Positions 41,595 to 49,746 of a DNA stretch of 64,000 bases are shown in pieces. The position numbers and the translations under genes are program-made. Below the pieces are notes generated by a model. It made no database searches, was not told where the DNA came from, and saw nothing but the letters and a program-made list of their open reading frames with translations. Origin of the DNA: Pseudomonas sp. (lineage in GTDB: Bacteria > Pseudomonadota > Gammaproteobacteria > Pseudomonadales > Pseudomonadaceae); contig NZ_JAGIBG010000022.1 of assembly GCF_017744435.1 (NCBI RefSeq), forward strand, positions 19,245 to 83,244, given 5' to 3'. Within the stretch, counting starts at the first letter, position 1. Each line of letters begins with the position of its first letter.

Positions 41595-43202
41595 ATGACC
41601 GACCAGACTACCCGCCTGCCAGTCCGCCGCGCCCTGATCAGCGTCTCCGACAAGACCGGTATCCTCGAATTCGCCCGTGAGCTGCAGCAGCTCGGTGTCG
41701 AGATCCTGTCCACCGGCGGCACCTACAAGCTGCTCAAGGACAACGGTGTGAACGCGGTGGAAGTGGCCGACTACACTGGCTTCGCCGAAATGATGGATGG
41801 CCGGGTCAAGACCCTGCACCCGAAGATCCACGGTGGCATCCTCGGCCGCCGCGGCACCGACGACGCCATCATGAACGAGCACGGCATCAAGCCGATCGAC
41901 CTGGTTGCCGTCAACCTGTACCCGTTCGAAGCCACCATTTCCAAGCCTGGCTGTGACCTGCCGACTGCCATCGAGAACATCGATATCGGCGGCCCGACCA
42001 TGGTCCGTTCGGCGGCCAAGAACCACAAGGATGTCGCCATCGTGGTCAACGCCAGCGACTACGCCGGCGTGCTGGAAGGCCTCAAGGCCGGCGGCCTGAC
42101 CTACGCCCAGCGCTTCGACCTGATGCTCAAGGCGTTCGAGCACACTGCCGCCTACGACGGCATGATCGCCAACTACATGGGCACCATCGACCAGGCCAAA
42201 GAGACCCTGTCGACCTCCGCGCGCAGCGAGTTCCCGCGCACCTTCAACAGCCAGTTCGTCAAGGCCCAGGAAATGCGCTACGGCGAGAACCCGCACCAGA
42301 GCGCGGCGTTCTACGTCGAAGCCAAGAAAGGCGAAGCCAGCATCTCCACTGCCGTGCAGCTGCAGGGCAAGGAACTATCGTTCAACAACGTGGCCGACAC
42401 CGACGCCGCGCTGGAGTGCGTGAAGAGCTTCGTCAAGCCGGCCTGCGTCATCGTCAAGCACGCCAACCCGTGCGGCGTGGCTGTTGTGCCTGAAGACGAA
42501 GGCGGCATCCGCAAGGCCTACGACCTTGCCTACGCCACCGACACCGAGTCGGCGTTCGGCGGCATCATCGCCTTCAACCGCGAACTGGACGGCGAAACCG
42601 CCCAGGCCATCGTCGACCGTCAGTTCGTCGAAGTGATCATCGCGCCGAAAATCTCCCAGGCTGCCCGCGACGTGGTGGCGGCCAAGCAGAACGTGCGCCT
42701 GCTGGAATGCGGCGAGTGGCCAGCCGAGCGCGCTGCCGGTTGGGACTTCAAGCGCGTCAACGGTGGCCTGCTGGTGCAGAGCCGCGATATCGGCATGATC
42801 ACCGCCGATGACCTGAAGATCGTCACCAAGCGTGCACCGACCGAGCAAGAAATCCACGACCTGGTATTCGCCTGGAAAGTGGCCAAGTTCGTCAAGTCCA
42901 ACGCCATCGTCTATGCCAAGCAGCGCCAGACCATCGGTGTCGGCGCCGGCCAGATGAGCCGCGTCAACTCCGCCCGCATCGCTGCCATCAAGGCCGAGCA
43001 TGCCGGCCTGCAGGTGCAGGGTGCGGTCATGGCGTCGGACGCGTTCTTCCCGTTCCGTGATGGCATCGACAATGCGGCTAAAGTAGGTATCAGCGCCGTG
43101 ATCCAGCCGGGTGGTTCGATGCGTGATGCCGAGGTGATTGCTGCCGCTGATGAAGCTGGCATCGCCATGGTGTTCACCGGTATGCGCCACTTCCGCCACT
43201 AA
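41595..43202 (+). CDS. purH: Bifunctional AICAR formyltransferase/IMP cyclohydrolase
   Basis: A 535-residue protein that does the last two steps of IMP synthesis. The N-terminal IMP cyclohydrolase part (about 1-200) has RRALISVSDKTGILEFAREL, LSTGGTYKLL, and VKTLHPKIHGGILGRRG. The C-terminal transformylase (about 200-535) has MRYGENPHQSAAFY, catalytic Lys-His in CVIVKHANPCGVA, and GQMSRVNSARIA. It starts at the ATG in CCCGAAATGACC; a TTG 12 bases before is possible but lacks a ribosome site. Followed by a REP pair and purD, the standard order. Confidence 0.96.
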   Translation: MTDQTTRLPVRRALISVSDKTGILEFARELQQLGVEILSTGGTYKLLKDNGVNAVEVADYTGFAEMMDGRVKTLHPKIHGGILGRRGTDDAIMNEHGIKPIDLVAVNLYPFEATISKPGCDLPTAIENIDIGGPTMVRSAAKNHKDVAIVVNASDYAGVLEGLKAGGLTYAQRFDLMLKAFEHTAAYDGMIANYMGTIDQAKETLSTSARSEFPRTFNSQFVKAQEMRYGENPHQSAAFYVEAKKGEASISTAVQLQGKELSFNNVADTDAALECVKSFVKPACVIVKHANPCGVAVVPEDEGGIRKAYDLAYATDTESAFGGIIAFNRELDGETAQAIVDRQFVEVIIAPKISQAARDVVAAKQNVRLLECGEWPAERAAGWDFKRVNGGLLVQSRDIGMITADDLKIVTKRAPTEQEIHDLVFAWKVAKFVKSNAIVYAKQRQTIGVGAGQMSRVNSARIAAIKAEHAGLQVQGAVMASDAFFPFRDGIDNAAKVGISAVIQPGGSMRDAEVIAAADEAGIAMVFTGMRHFRH

Positions 43203-43230
43203 TTACGCGGATCCCGAGGCGAGTCGAGAT

Positions 43231-43309
43231 CCTGTGGGAGCGGGCTTGCCCCGCGAATACGATGGTGCATTCACCGCCGCATTCGCGGGTCAAGCCCGCT
43301 CCCACAAGG
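43231..43309. repeat. REP pair (BIME) between purH and purD
   Basis: CTGTGGGAGCGGGCTTGCCC then, 50 bases on, its near complement GGGTCAAGCCCGCTCCCACA. The arms are about 28 bases and the centre is 22. It fills most of the 148-base gap between purH and purD. Confidence 0.87.
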
Positions 43310-43350
43310 ATCGGCGCCATCCCCGGGATCACCTGAATCGAGGTTTTGAC

Positions 43351-44646
43351 ATGAAAGTTTTGATCATCGGCAGCGGCGGCCGTGAGCACGCCCTGGCCTG
43401 GAAAGTCGCCCAGGACCCACGCGTCGAGAAAGTCTTCGTTGCCCCAGGCAACGCCGGCACCGCCATCGAGCCAAAATGCGAGAACGTCGCCATCGACGTG
43501 TGCGCGCTGGAGCAACTGGCCGACTTCGCCGAGCAGAACGTCAACCTGACCATCGTCGGCCCGGAAGCGCCGCTGGTGATCGGCGTGGTCGACCTGTTCC
43601 GCAGCCGTGGCCTGGACTGCTTTGGCCCGACCAAGGGCGCGGCCCAGCTGGAAGGCTCCAAGGCCTTCACCAAGGACTTCCTGGCCCGACACAAGATCCC
43701 GACCGCCGACTACCAGAACTTCACCGAGATCGAGCCGGCCCTGGCCTACCTGCAGGAAAAAGGCGCACCGATCGTGATCAAGGCCGACGGCCTGGCCGCG
43801 GGCAAGGGCGTGATCGTCGCCATGACCCTGGAAGAAGCCGAAGCTGCCGTGCGTGACATGCTGGCCGGCAACGCCTTCGGCGAGGCGGGTTCGCGTGTGG
43901 TCATCGAAGAGTTCCTCGACGGCGAGGAAGCCAGCTTCATCGTCATGGTCGACGGCCACAACGTGCTGCCGATGGCCACCAGCCAGGACCACAAGCGCGT
44001 CGGCGACCAGGACACCGGCCCGAACACCGGCGGCATGGGCGCCTACTCCCCTGCCCCGGTGGTTACCCCGGACGTGCACCAGCGCGTGATGGACCAGGTG
44101 ATCTGGCCGACCGTGCGCGGCATGGCTGCGGAAGGCAACGTCTACACCGGCTTCCTGTACGCCGGCCTGATGATCGACAAGGCGGGCAACCCCAAGGTCA
44201 TCGAGTTCAACTGCCGCTTCGGCGACCCTGAGACCCAGCCCGTCATGCTGCGCCTGGAGTCGAGCCTGGTGCTGCTGGTCGAAGCCGCCTTCGCCAAGGC
44301 CCTGGACAAGGTCGAAGCACAGTGGGACCCGCGCCCAAGTCTGGGCGTGGTGCTGGCGGCCGGCGGTTACCCGGGCGACTACGCCAAGGGCGACGTGATC
44401 AACGGCCTTGATGCCGCAGCCAAGATCGAAGGCAAGGTGTTCCATGCCGGTACTTCGCTGAAGGATGGCCAGGTCGTTACCAACGGCGGCCGTGTGCTCT
44501 GCGCCACCGCCATGGGTGCCAGCGTTGCCGACGCCCAGCAGCAGGCCTACCGCCTGGCCAAGGAAGTGAGCTGGAACGGCAGCTTCTACCGCACCGACAT
44601 CGGCTACCGGGCCATCGCCCGCGAGCGCGGTGAACACCAGCAGTAA
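43351..44646 (+). CDS. purD: Phosphoribosylamine-glycine ligase (GARS)
   Basis: A 431-residue ATP-grasp ligase for the second step of purine synthesis. Motifs: VLIIGSGGREHALAWKVAQ, FGPTKGAAQLEGSKAFTKDF, VIKADGLAAGKGVIVA, GEEASFIVMVDG, DTGPNTGGMGAYSPAP and the metal site VIEFNCRFGDPETQ. Started at the ATG at 43351, 10 bases after GAGG. No terminator is visible in the 144 bases before retS. The 5' frame extension crosses the REP and is not coding. Confidence 0.96.
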   Translation: MKVLIIGSGGREHALAWKVAQDPRVEKVFVAPGNAGTAIEPKCENVAIDVCALEQLADFAEQNVNLTIVGPEAPLVIGVVDLFRSRGLDCFGPTKGAAQLEGSKAFTKDFLARHKIPTADYQNFTEIEPALAYLQEKGAPIVIKADGLAAGKGVIVAMTLEEAEAAVRDMLAGNAFGEAGSRVVIEEFLDGEEASFIVMVDGHNVLPMATSQDHKRVGDQDTGPNTGGMGAYSPAPVVTPDVHQRVMDQVIWPTVRGMAAEGNVYTGFLYAGLMIDKAGNPKVIEFNCRFGDPETQPVMLRLESSLVLLVEAAFAKALDKVEAQWDPRPSLGVVLAAGGYPGDYAKGDVINGLDAAAKIEGKVFHAGTSLKDGQVVTNGGRVLCATAMGASVADAQQQAYRLAKEVSWNGSFYRTDIGYRAIARERGEHQQ

Positions 44647-44790
44647 GTTGTACCGGGTTGCCGCAGCGCGCCACAGCAGGTTGCGCCTGCGGCATCCGGC
44701 TCGTCGACAGGGCCCCGAGGGGCCTTGCCTTCGACTTGGCGCGCCGCGCATAGTTAGTATCTGGCACATCGGCTAGGAAGGGATCTCGTA

Positions 44791-47568
44791 GTGCGTCGGC
44801 TTCGGATTGCCACAGCTCTGATCGTCAGCTTGCTGACCTTGTTCTGCCTGTTGCCGGCTTCGGCCGAACAGGGCGGAGGCTGGTCCGTTCTGCTCGATGA
44901 ACAGGCCAACCTGCAATTGAGCGACGTGCGCTCCGATCGCTATCGCAGCCAGTTCAGCCCGATCACCCTTGGCGAGCTCGATGCCGCACCGGCCGAACAG
45001 GCCCTGTGGTTGCACTATCGCCTGGAACCGGGTGACCAGGAGCAACTGCTGCGCATCTTCGCCCCCGACCTGTCCCGCCTTGATCTGTACGCCCTCGATG
45101 GCGACAGGCTGCTGCGCCAACTGCATCATGGTCGCCAGGCCGGCAACGGCAACGGCAGCCCGACCCTGCGCGGCAGTGACCATGTATTACCCTTGCCCAA
45201 CAGCCAGCACTCGCTGGACATCTACCTGCGCCTGGTCTCGGAACACCAACTGCGCCCGGCGATAAGCCTGGAGCCTGCAGCGGTAGCCGCCTCCGACCGT
45301 AGCCAGCCGCTGTTGTTCGGCATGCTGTTCGGCGGCCTGGTGATGCTCATCCTGCATAACCTGATCCGCTTCATCTATACCCGCTCCAGCACCACCCTCT
45401 ATCTCGCCCTGTATCATGGGCTGATGCTGCTCAGCGGCCTGATCCTGCTCAACCTCAGCGGGCCGTGGTGGCATCTGTGGCACAGTGCACAAACCCCGGC
45501 CGCCTACCTGACCCTGGTACTGGCCGGGCTGTCGGGGCTGTATTTCACCCAGCACTTCTTCTCACCCTGCAACTCACCGCGGCTCAACCGCCTGCTGCAG
45601 GGCGAAATGCTGGTCGCTGCGGTCAGCGGGCTGATCCTGCTGTTCGTCGATACCTTGCCGCTCAACCTGATGACCTATGCCCTACTGGCCGTCGGCAGCG
45701 TGACCATGCTGCTGGCCAGCAGCTACCACTGGTACAAGGGCTATGCGCCGGCACGGCTGTTCAGCATCGCCATGCTGGTGTTCAACCTGGGCGGCCTGGT
45801 GCTGCTGCCTGCCCTGCTCGGCCTGACCCGCACCTCGACACCCTGGCTGCTGTGCATCCTCCTGGGCATGGCGGTGGCCAGCGGCCTGCTGCTCAACCTG
45901 GCCGTCAGCGAGCGCCTGCGGCGCATCAGCGAAGAACGCTTCAGCGCCAGCCGTGCACTGGCTGCCAGCGATGCCGAGATCAACGCCAAGGCCGAGTTCC
46001 TGGCCAAGATCAGCCACGAAATCCGCACCCCCATGAACGGTGTGCTGGGCATGACCGAGCTGCTGCTCGGCACGCCGCTGTCGGTCAAGCAGCGCGACTA
46101 TGTGCAGACCATCCACAGCGCCGGCAACGAGCTGCTGACGCTGATCAACGAGATTCTCGACATTTCCAAGCTGGAGTCGCGGCAGATCGAACTGGATGAC
46201 GTGCAGTTCGACCTGAACGCCCTGATCGAAGACTGCCTGAACATCTTCCGCGCCAAGGCCGAACAGCAGAACATCGAACTGATCAGCTTCACCCAGCCGC
46301 AGGTGCCGCGGGTCATCAGTGGTGACCCGACACGCCTGCGCCAGGCGCTGTCGAGCCTGCTGGAAAACGCCCTGAAGAACACCGCCCAGGGCGAGATCCT
46401 GCTGGTGGTGGCACTGGACCAGCGCGGCGAGATCCCGCGCCTGCGCATTGCCGTGCAGGACAGTGGCGAGCCGCTGCCTGCTGCCGAGCGCGAAGCCCTG
46501 CTGCAGGCCGAATTGCACAGCCACCACTTCCTCTCCAGCAACAAGCTCGGCGGCCACCTCGGGCTGGTCATCGCCAAGCAACTGATCGGCCTGATGCAAG
46601 GTGAGTTCGGCATCAAGAGCAGCACCAGCATGGGCAACACCCTGTGGCTGACCTTGCCGCTCGACCCGTCACGCCTGGAGCAGCCACCGGCAGACCTGGA
46701 CGGGCCATTGCGCGACGCCCGGGTCCTGGTGGTGGACGACAACGACACCTGCCGCAAGGTGCTGGTGCAACAGTGCAGCGCCTGGGGCATGAATGTCAGC
46801 GCGGTGCCGTCCGGCAAGGAGGCGCTGGCCTTGCTGCGAACCAAGGCACACCTGCGCGACTACTTCGACGCCGTGTTGCTGGACCAGAACATGCCGGGCA
46901 TGACCGGCATGCAGCTGGCGGCCAAGATCAAGGAAGACCCGAGCCTGAACCACGACATCCTGGTGGTGATGCTCACCGGCATCAGCAACGCGCCCAGCAA
47001 GGTCATCGCGCGCAATGCCGGGGTCAAGCGCATCCTCGCCAAGCCGGTTGCCGGCTATACGCTCAAGACCACCCTGGCCGAAGAGCTGGCCCAGCGCGGC
47101 CGCGAGCAGGCCGTGCCGGCTCCGCTGCCCGGCGCGCAAGGCACGCTTGAGCTGCCGAGCGATTTCCGTGTGCTGGTGGCCGAAGACAACAGCATCTCGA
47201 CCAAGGTCATCCGCGGCATGCTCGGCAAGCTCAACCTGGAGCCCGATACCGCCAGCAACGGCGAGGAGGCCTTGCAGGCGATGAAGGCACAGCGTTACGA
47301 CCTGGTGCTGATGGACTGCGAAATGCCGGTGCTGGATGGCTTCTCCGCGACCCAGCAGTTGCGCGCCTGGGAAACCACCAACCAGCGCCAGCGCACCCCG
47401 GTGGTGGCGCTGACCGCGCATATACTGGCAGAGCACAAGGAACGCGCGCGGCTGGCCGGCATGGACGGGCATATGGCCAAGCCGGTCGAGTTGTCGCAAT
47501 TGCGCGAGTTGATCCAGTACTGGGCCAATCAGCGCGAAGCCAAGGCTGACCCTGCGCATACGTCCTGA
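44791..47568 (+). CDS. retS: Hybrid sensor kinase RetS, negative regulator of the Gac/Rsm cascade
   Basis: A 925-residue protein beginning at GTG 44791 (AGGAAGGG about 5-12 bases upstream). A signal peptide (about 1-25) is followed by a periplasmic 7TMR-DISMED2 carbohydrate-binding-like domain (30-165), seven TM helices (about 175-370), a HisKA domain with H409 in KISHEIRTPMNG, an ATPase domain, and two receivers with D698 (LLDQNMPG) and D842 (LMDCEMPV). These match RetS of P. aeruginosa (H424, D713, D858), which binds and blocks GacS to favour acute over biofilm growth. Position after purD is also the same. P. putida RetS is less studied. Confidence 0.93.
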   Translation: MRRLRIATALIVSLLTLFCLLPASAEQGGGWSVLLDEQANLQLSDVRSDRYRSQFSPITLGELDAAPAEQALWLHYRLEPGDQEQLLRIFAPDLSRLDLYALDGDRLLRQLHHGRQAGNGNGSPTLRGSDHVLPLPNSQHSLDIYLRLVSEHQLRPAISLEPAAVAASDRSQPLLFGMLFGGLVMLILHNLIRFIYTRSSTTLYLALYHGLMLLSGLILLNLSGPWWHLWHSAQTPAAYLTLVLAGLSGLYFTQHFFSPCNSPRLNRLLQGEMLVAAVSGLILLFVDTLPLNLMTYALLAVGSVTMLLASSYHWYKGYAPARLFSIAMLVFNLGGLVLLPALLGLTRTSTPWLLCILLGMAVASGLLLNLAVSERLRRISEERFSASRALAASDAEINAKAEFLAKISHEIRTPMNGVLGMTELLLGTPLSVKQRDYVQTIHSAGNELLTLINEILDISKLESRQIELDDVQFDLNALIEDCLNIFRAKAEQQNIELISFTQPQVPRVISGDPTRLRQALSSLLENALKNTAQGEILLVVALDQRGEIPRLRIAVQDSGEPLPAAEREALLQAELHSHHFLSSNKLGGHLGLVIAKQLIGLMQGEFGIKSSTSMGNTLWLTLPLDPSRLEQPPADLDGPLRDARVLVVDDNDTCRKVLVQQCSAWGMNVSAVPSGKEALALLRTKAHLRDYFDAVLLDQNMPGMTGMQLAAKIKEDPSLNHDILVVMLTGISNAPSKVIARNAGVKRILAKPVAGYTLKTTLAEELAQRGREQAVPAPLPGAQGTLELPSDFRVLVAEDNSISTKVIRGMLGKLNLEPDTASNGEEALQAMKAQRYDLVLMDCEMPVLDGFSATQQLRAWETTNQRQRTPVVALTAHILAEHKERARLAGMDGHMAKPVELSQLRELIQYWANQREAKADPAHTS

Positions 47569-47642
47569 TCATCGAGGCCGGTGAGGACAAGCGCCATGCG
47601 GCTGATACACTTCTCCTCACCTTCCCTGCCAGGGGCTACCCC

Positions 47643-48239
47643 ATGCTCCACGAGTTGTTCAGTGTCTACCTGAAGATGCTGGTGCTCTATAGCCCGTTCT
47701 TCGTGCTGTCGTGCTTCATCAGCCTGACCCGCGGCCACTCCAGCAAGGAGCGCAAGCAACTGGCGTGGAAGGTAGCCTTCGCCGCGCTGGTGGCCAGCGT
47801 GCTGCTGTACCTGTTCGGCCGGGTCATATTCGGCATTTTCGGCATCACCGCAGACGCCTTCCGCATCGGTGCCGGCAGCGTGCTGTTCATTTCGGCGTTA
47901 AGCATGGCCCAGGGCAAACCGGCCGTGCAGGCCGACAACGTGCAGCAGGACGTGACCATCGTGCCGCTGACCATTCCGCTCACTGTCGGCCCCGGCACCA
48001 TTGGTGCGCTGCTGGTGATGGGTGTGGGCCAACCGCACTGGGACGACAAGCTGCTGGCCATCGTCAGTATCGCGCTGGCGAGCTTCACCGTAGGCCTGGT
48101 GCTGTACCTCTCGCACGGTATCGAAAAACTGCTCGGTGACCAGGGCCTGCAGATCGTCAGCCGCTTGATGGGGCTGTTCGTCTGCGCCCTGGCGGCGCAG
48201 ATCATCTTCACCGGGATCAAGGGTTACCTGGTGCCCTAG
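47643..48239 (+). CDS. MarC family integral membrane protein
   Basis: A 198-residue inner-membrane protein with six hydrophobic segments. MarC-family marks: PFFVLSCFISLTRGHSSKER, FRIGAGSVLFISALSMAQGK, VPLTIPLTVGPGTIGALLVM and LMGLFVCALAAQIIFTGIKG. The family is named after E. coli marC, but a link to antibiotic resistance has not held up, and its function is unknown. It lies downstream of retS with a 74-base gap. Its stop codon overlaps the stop of the opposite unknown gene in the shared bases CTAG (48236-48239). Confidence 0.87.
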   Translation: MLHELFSVYLKMLVLYSPFFVLSCFISLTRGHSSKERKQLAWKVAFAALVASVLLYLFGRVIFGIFGITADAFRIGAGSVLFISALSMAQGKPAVQADNVQQDVTIVPLTIPLTVGPGTIGALLVMGVGQPHWDDKLLAIVSIALASFTVGLVLYLSHGIEKLLGDQGLQIVSRLMGLFVCALAAQIIFTGIKGYLVP

Positions 48240-48892
48240 AGCTCGATGTCGAGAATCTGCTGGTGCGCCAGCGAAGCAACCCGTGACTGCACCTTTTGCT
48301 TGTATTGATCGCGGAACAGTCGCAGGTTGAAGCGTATCAATTCGGCACTCTGCCCCATCAGCGTCATGGCCAGATCACCTTTGACGAACAGAAAGTTCTT
48401 GCTGGTTTCCAGTGCAAGCAGCTGCATCTGGTACAAGACCATTTCGTAGTAGTCCCCCGAGCGGCGCACACAAGGCATCAACTGAAACTGGATCGTGTTG
48501 CTTTCCCTCATTCGGGTTTCAACCCGTTTGATCAGTTCATGGTCCCGTTGCAGGCCCCGCACGAAGCGCTCGGTTTCTTTCAGGTGCTCGGGCGATCCCA
48601 CTTGCCCGATCTGTTGCAATGCCATGTCGATGACCTGCCGGCGCAAGGCAACTGGCCGCTGGAACACGGGTGGCGGTGTGGCATCCCAGCCAAGAAAACT
48701 CAGTTTGCGGCGGTAATTGTTGAACCAGTGGGGGTTCAGGCCCTCGGCCTGTTCCTGAGTGGCCGCTGCGTGTGCGAAGCGGATAACCAGCAGAATGTCT
48801 TCACGGGCCTCGCCATCGACATTCCCGGCGAACGGCAGGAGGCTGGATTCGACAGCCTTGCCACAGGCCATCGCTGAGATCTGATCAGTCAT
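48236..48892 (-). CDS. Unknown protein, second gene of a paralogous pair
   Basis: A 218-residue soluble protein (ATG 48892, CAGGAAAC 7 bases upstream). It has no signal peptide or clear TM segment. The motif HWFNNYRRKLSFLGWDA near residue 55 and the ending LAHQQILDIEL resemble, in the same places, WFDEYLRIMGATGW and AARQILAEIDL of the gene upstream (48964-49644). Between them, both have a Thr/Ser-x2-Ile/Val-x6-Cys strand (NTIQFQLMPCVRR against DRVSISVCKCAQS) and a Gln-Tyr (DQYKQK against RQYEGA). I read them as remote duplicates with a shared fold. I do not recognise the family. Convergent with the MarC gene, sharing stop bases. Confidence 0.62.
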   Translation of the reverse strand: MTDQISAMACGKAVESSLLPFAGNVDGEAREDILLVIRFAHAAATQEQAEGLNPHWFNNYRRKLSFLGWDATPPPVFQRPVALRRQVIDMALQQIGQVGSPEHLKETERFVRGLQRDHELIKRVETRMRESNTIQFQLMPCVRRSGDYYEMVLYQMQLLALETSKNFLFVKGDLAMTLMGQSAELIRFNLRLFRDQYKQKVQSRVASLAHQQILDIEL

Positions 48893-48963
48893 GTGCAAGT
48901 TTCCTGGGAGCGCAATCTGGGTTTGGCGGCACCTGGCAGGCAGAGGCCTCCCAACCATCAGGA

Positions 48964-49644
48964 TCAAAGGTCGATTTCGGCCAGAATCTGACGGGCTGCA
49001 TGATTGAGCTTCTGGTCGATCAGATCACGCGCACCTTCGTATTGGCGCTGGCTGAAGCTCAATGCTGCGGCGCACGCATAGGTCACAGCGCCGCGGTGCT
49101 CCCATTTGCCCAGAAGGGTTTCACCTTTGCGGTTGGGCAGCTCATCGCTCTGCAGTGCGCACACGAGCATGACCACCTCACCACCGGCCGATTGCGCGCA
49201 TTTGCAGACACTGATGCTCACCCGGTCATCTTCGCGGCTTCGGGTATCCAGCAACTTGATGGTCTCGGCATCTTTCAATGCCTCCACGATCGCTCCGCCA
49301 AGGTCCTTGAGGCTCTGCTTGATATCACCGGTAGACGCACCGTACGCCGCCTGCAGCCCCTGTCCCAGGAGGTTGCTCATTTCCACGTATGCGCCGGTTT
49401 CAATGACCTTGCTCACTTCATACTTGAGGGAGGTCCAGCCGGTAGCCCCCATGATTCTCAAGTATTCATCGAACCAGGATTCGGTCTGCCGGACTGGGTG
49501 ATGCTTTTTGTTCGCGGCCTGGCTGGCCAGTGCATGGCAACTCCTGCCCGCCTCCCGTACGGCTTCGGGAGTCTCGTCAGTGAAAACGAACAGGTTCTGG
49601 TCGGCCAGTAGTTGAAGGGTCTGCTTTTCTGCGTTCTCGGTCAT
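48964..49644 (-). CDS. Unknown protein, first gene of a paralogous pair
   Basis: A 226-residue soluble protein (ATG 49644, preceded by CCTGGAGACGC). No signal peptide is seen. A mixed alpha/beta pattern: an acidic N-terminus, a conserved-looking WFDEYLRIMGATGWTSLKYE near residue 57, an amphipathic alanine-rich helical stretch (residues 90-130), beta-like RVSISVCKCAQS and EVVMLVCALQSDE, then a basic C-terminus ending ILAEIDL. The next gene, 71 bases on, is a remote homologue. The pair is probably an operon running toward marC. There is no recognised domain, so the function is unknown; a toxin-immunity or two-component pore-type pair is only one of several ideas. Confidence 0.62.
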   Translation of the reverse strand: MTENAEKQTLQLLADQNLFVFTDETPEAVREAGRSCHALASQAANKKHHPVRQTESWFDEYLRIMGATGWTSLKYEVSKVIETGAYVEMSNLLGQGLQAAYGASTGDIKQSLKDLGGAIVEALKDAETIKLLDTRSREDDRVSISVCKCAQSAGGEVVMLVCALQSDELPNRKGETLLGKWEHRGAVTYACAAALSFSQRQYEGARDLIDQKLNHAARQILAEIDL

Positions 49645-49746
49645 TGCCGCGTCTCCAGGAGGGTTTGCAATCGGAGCTTACGAACTCCGGCTGCAAACCT
49701 ACCGGTCACGACGGGTGCTGCCTGCCGTGTAACGCTTCCTGCCGAG

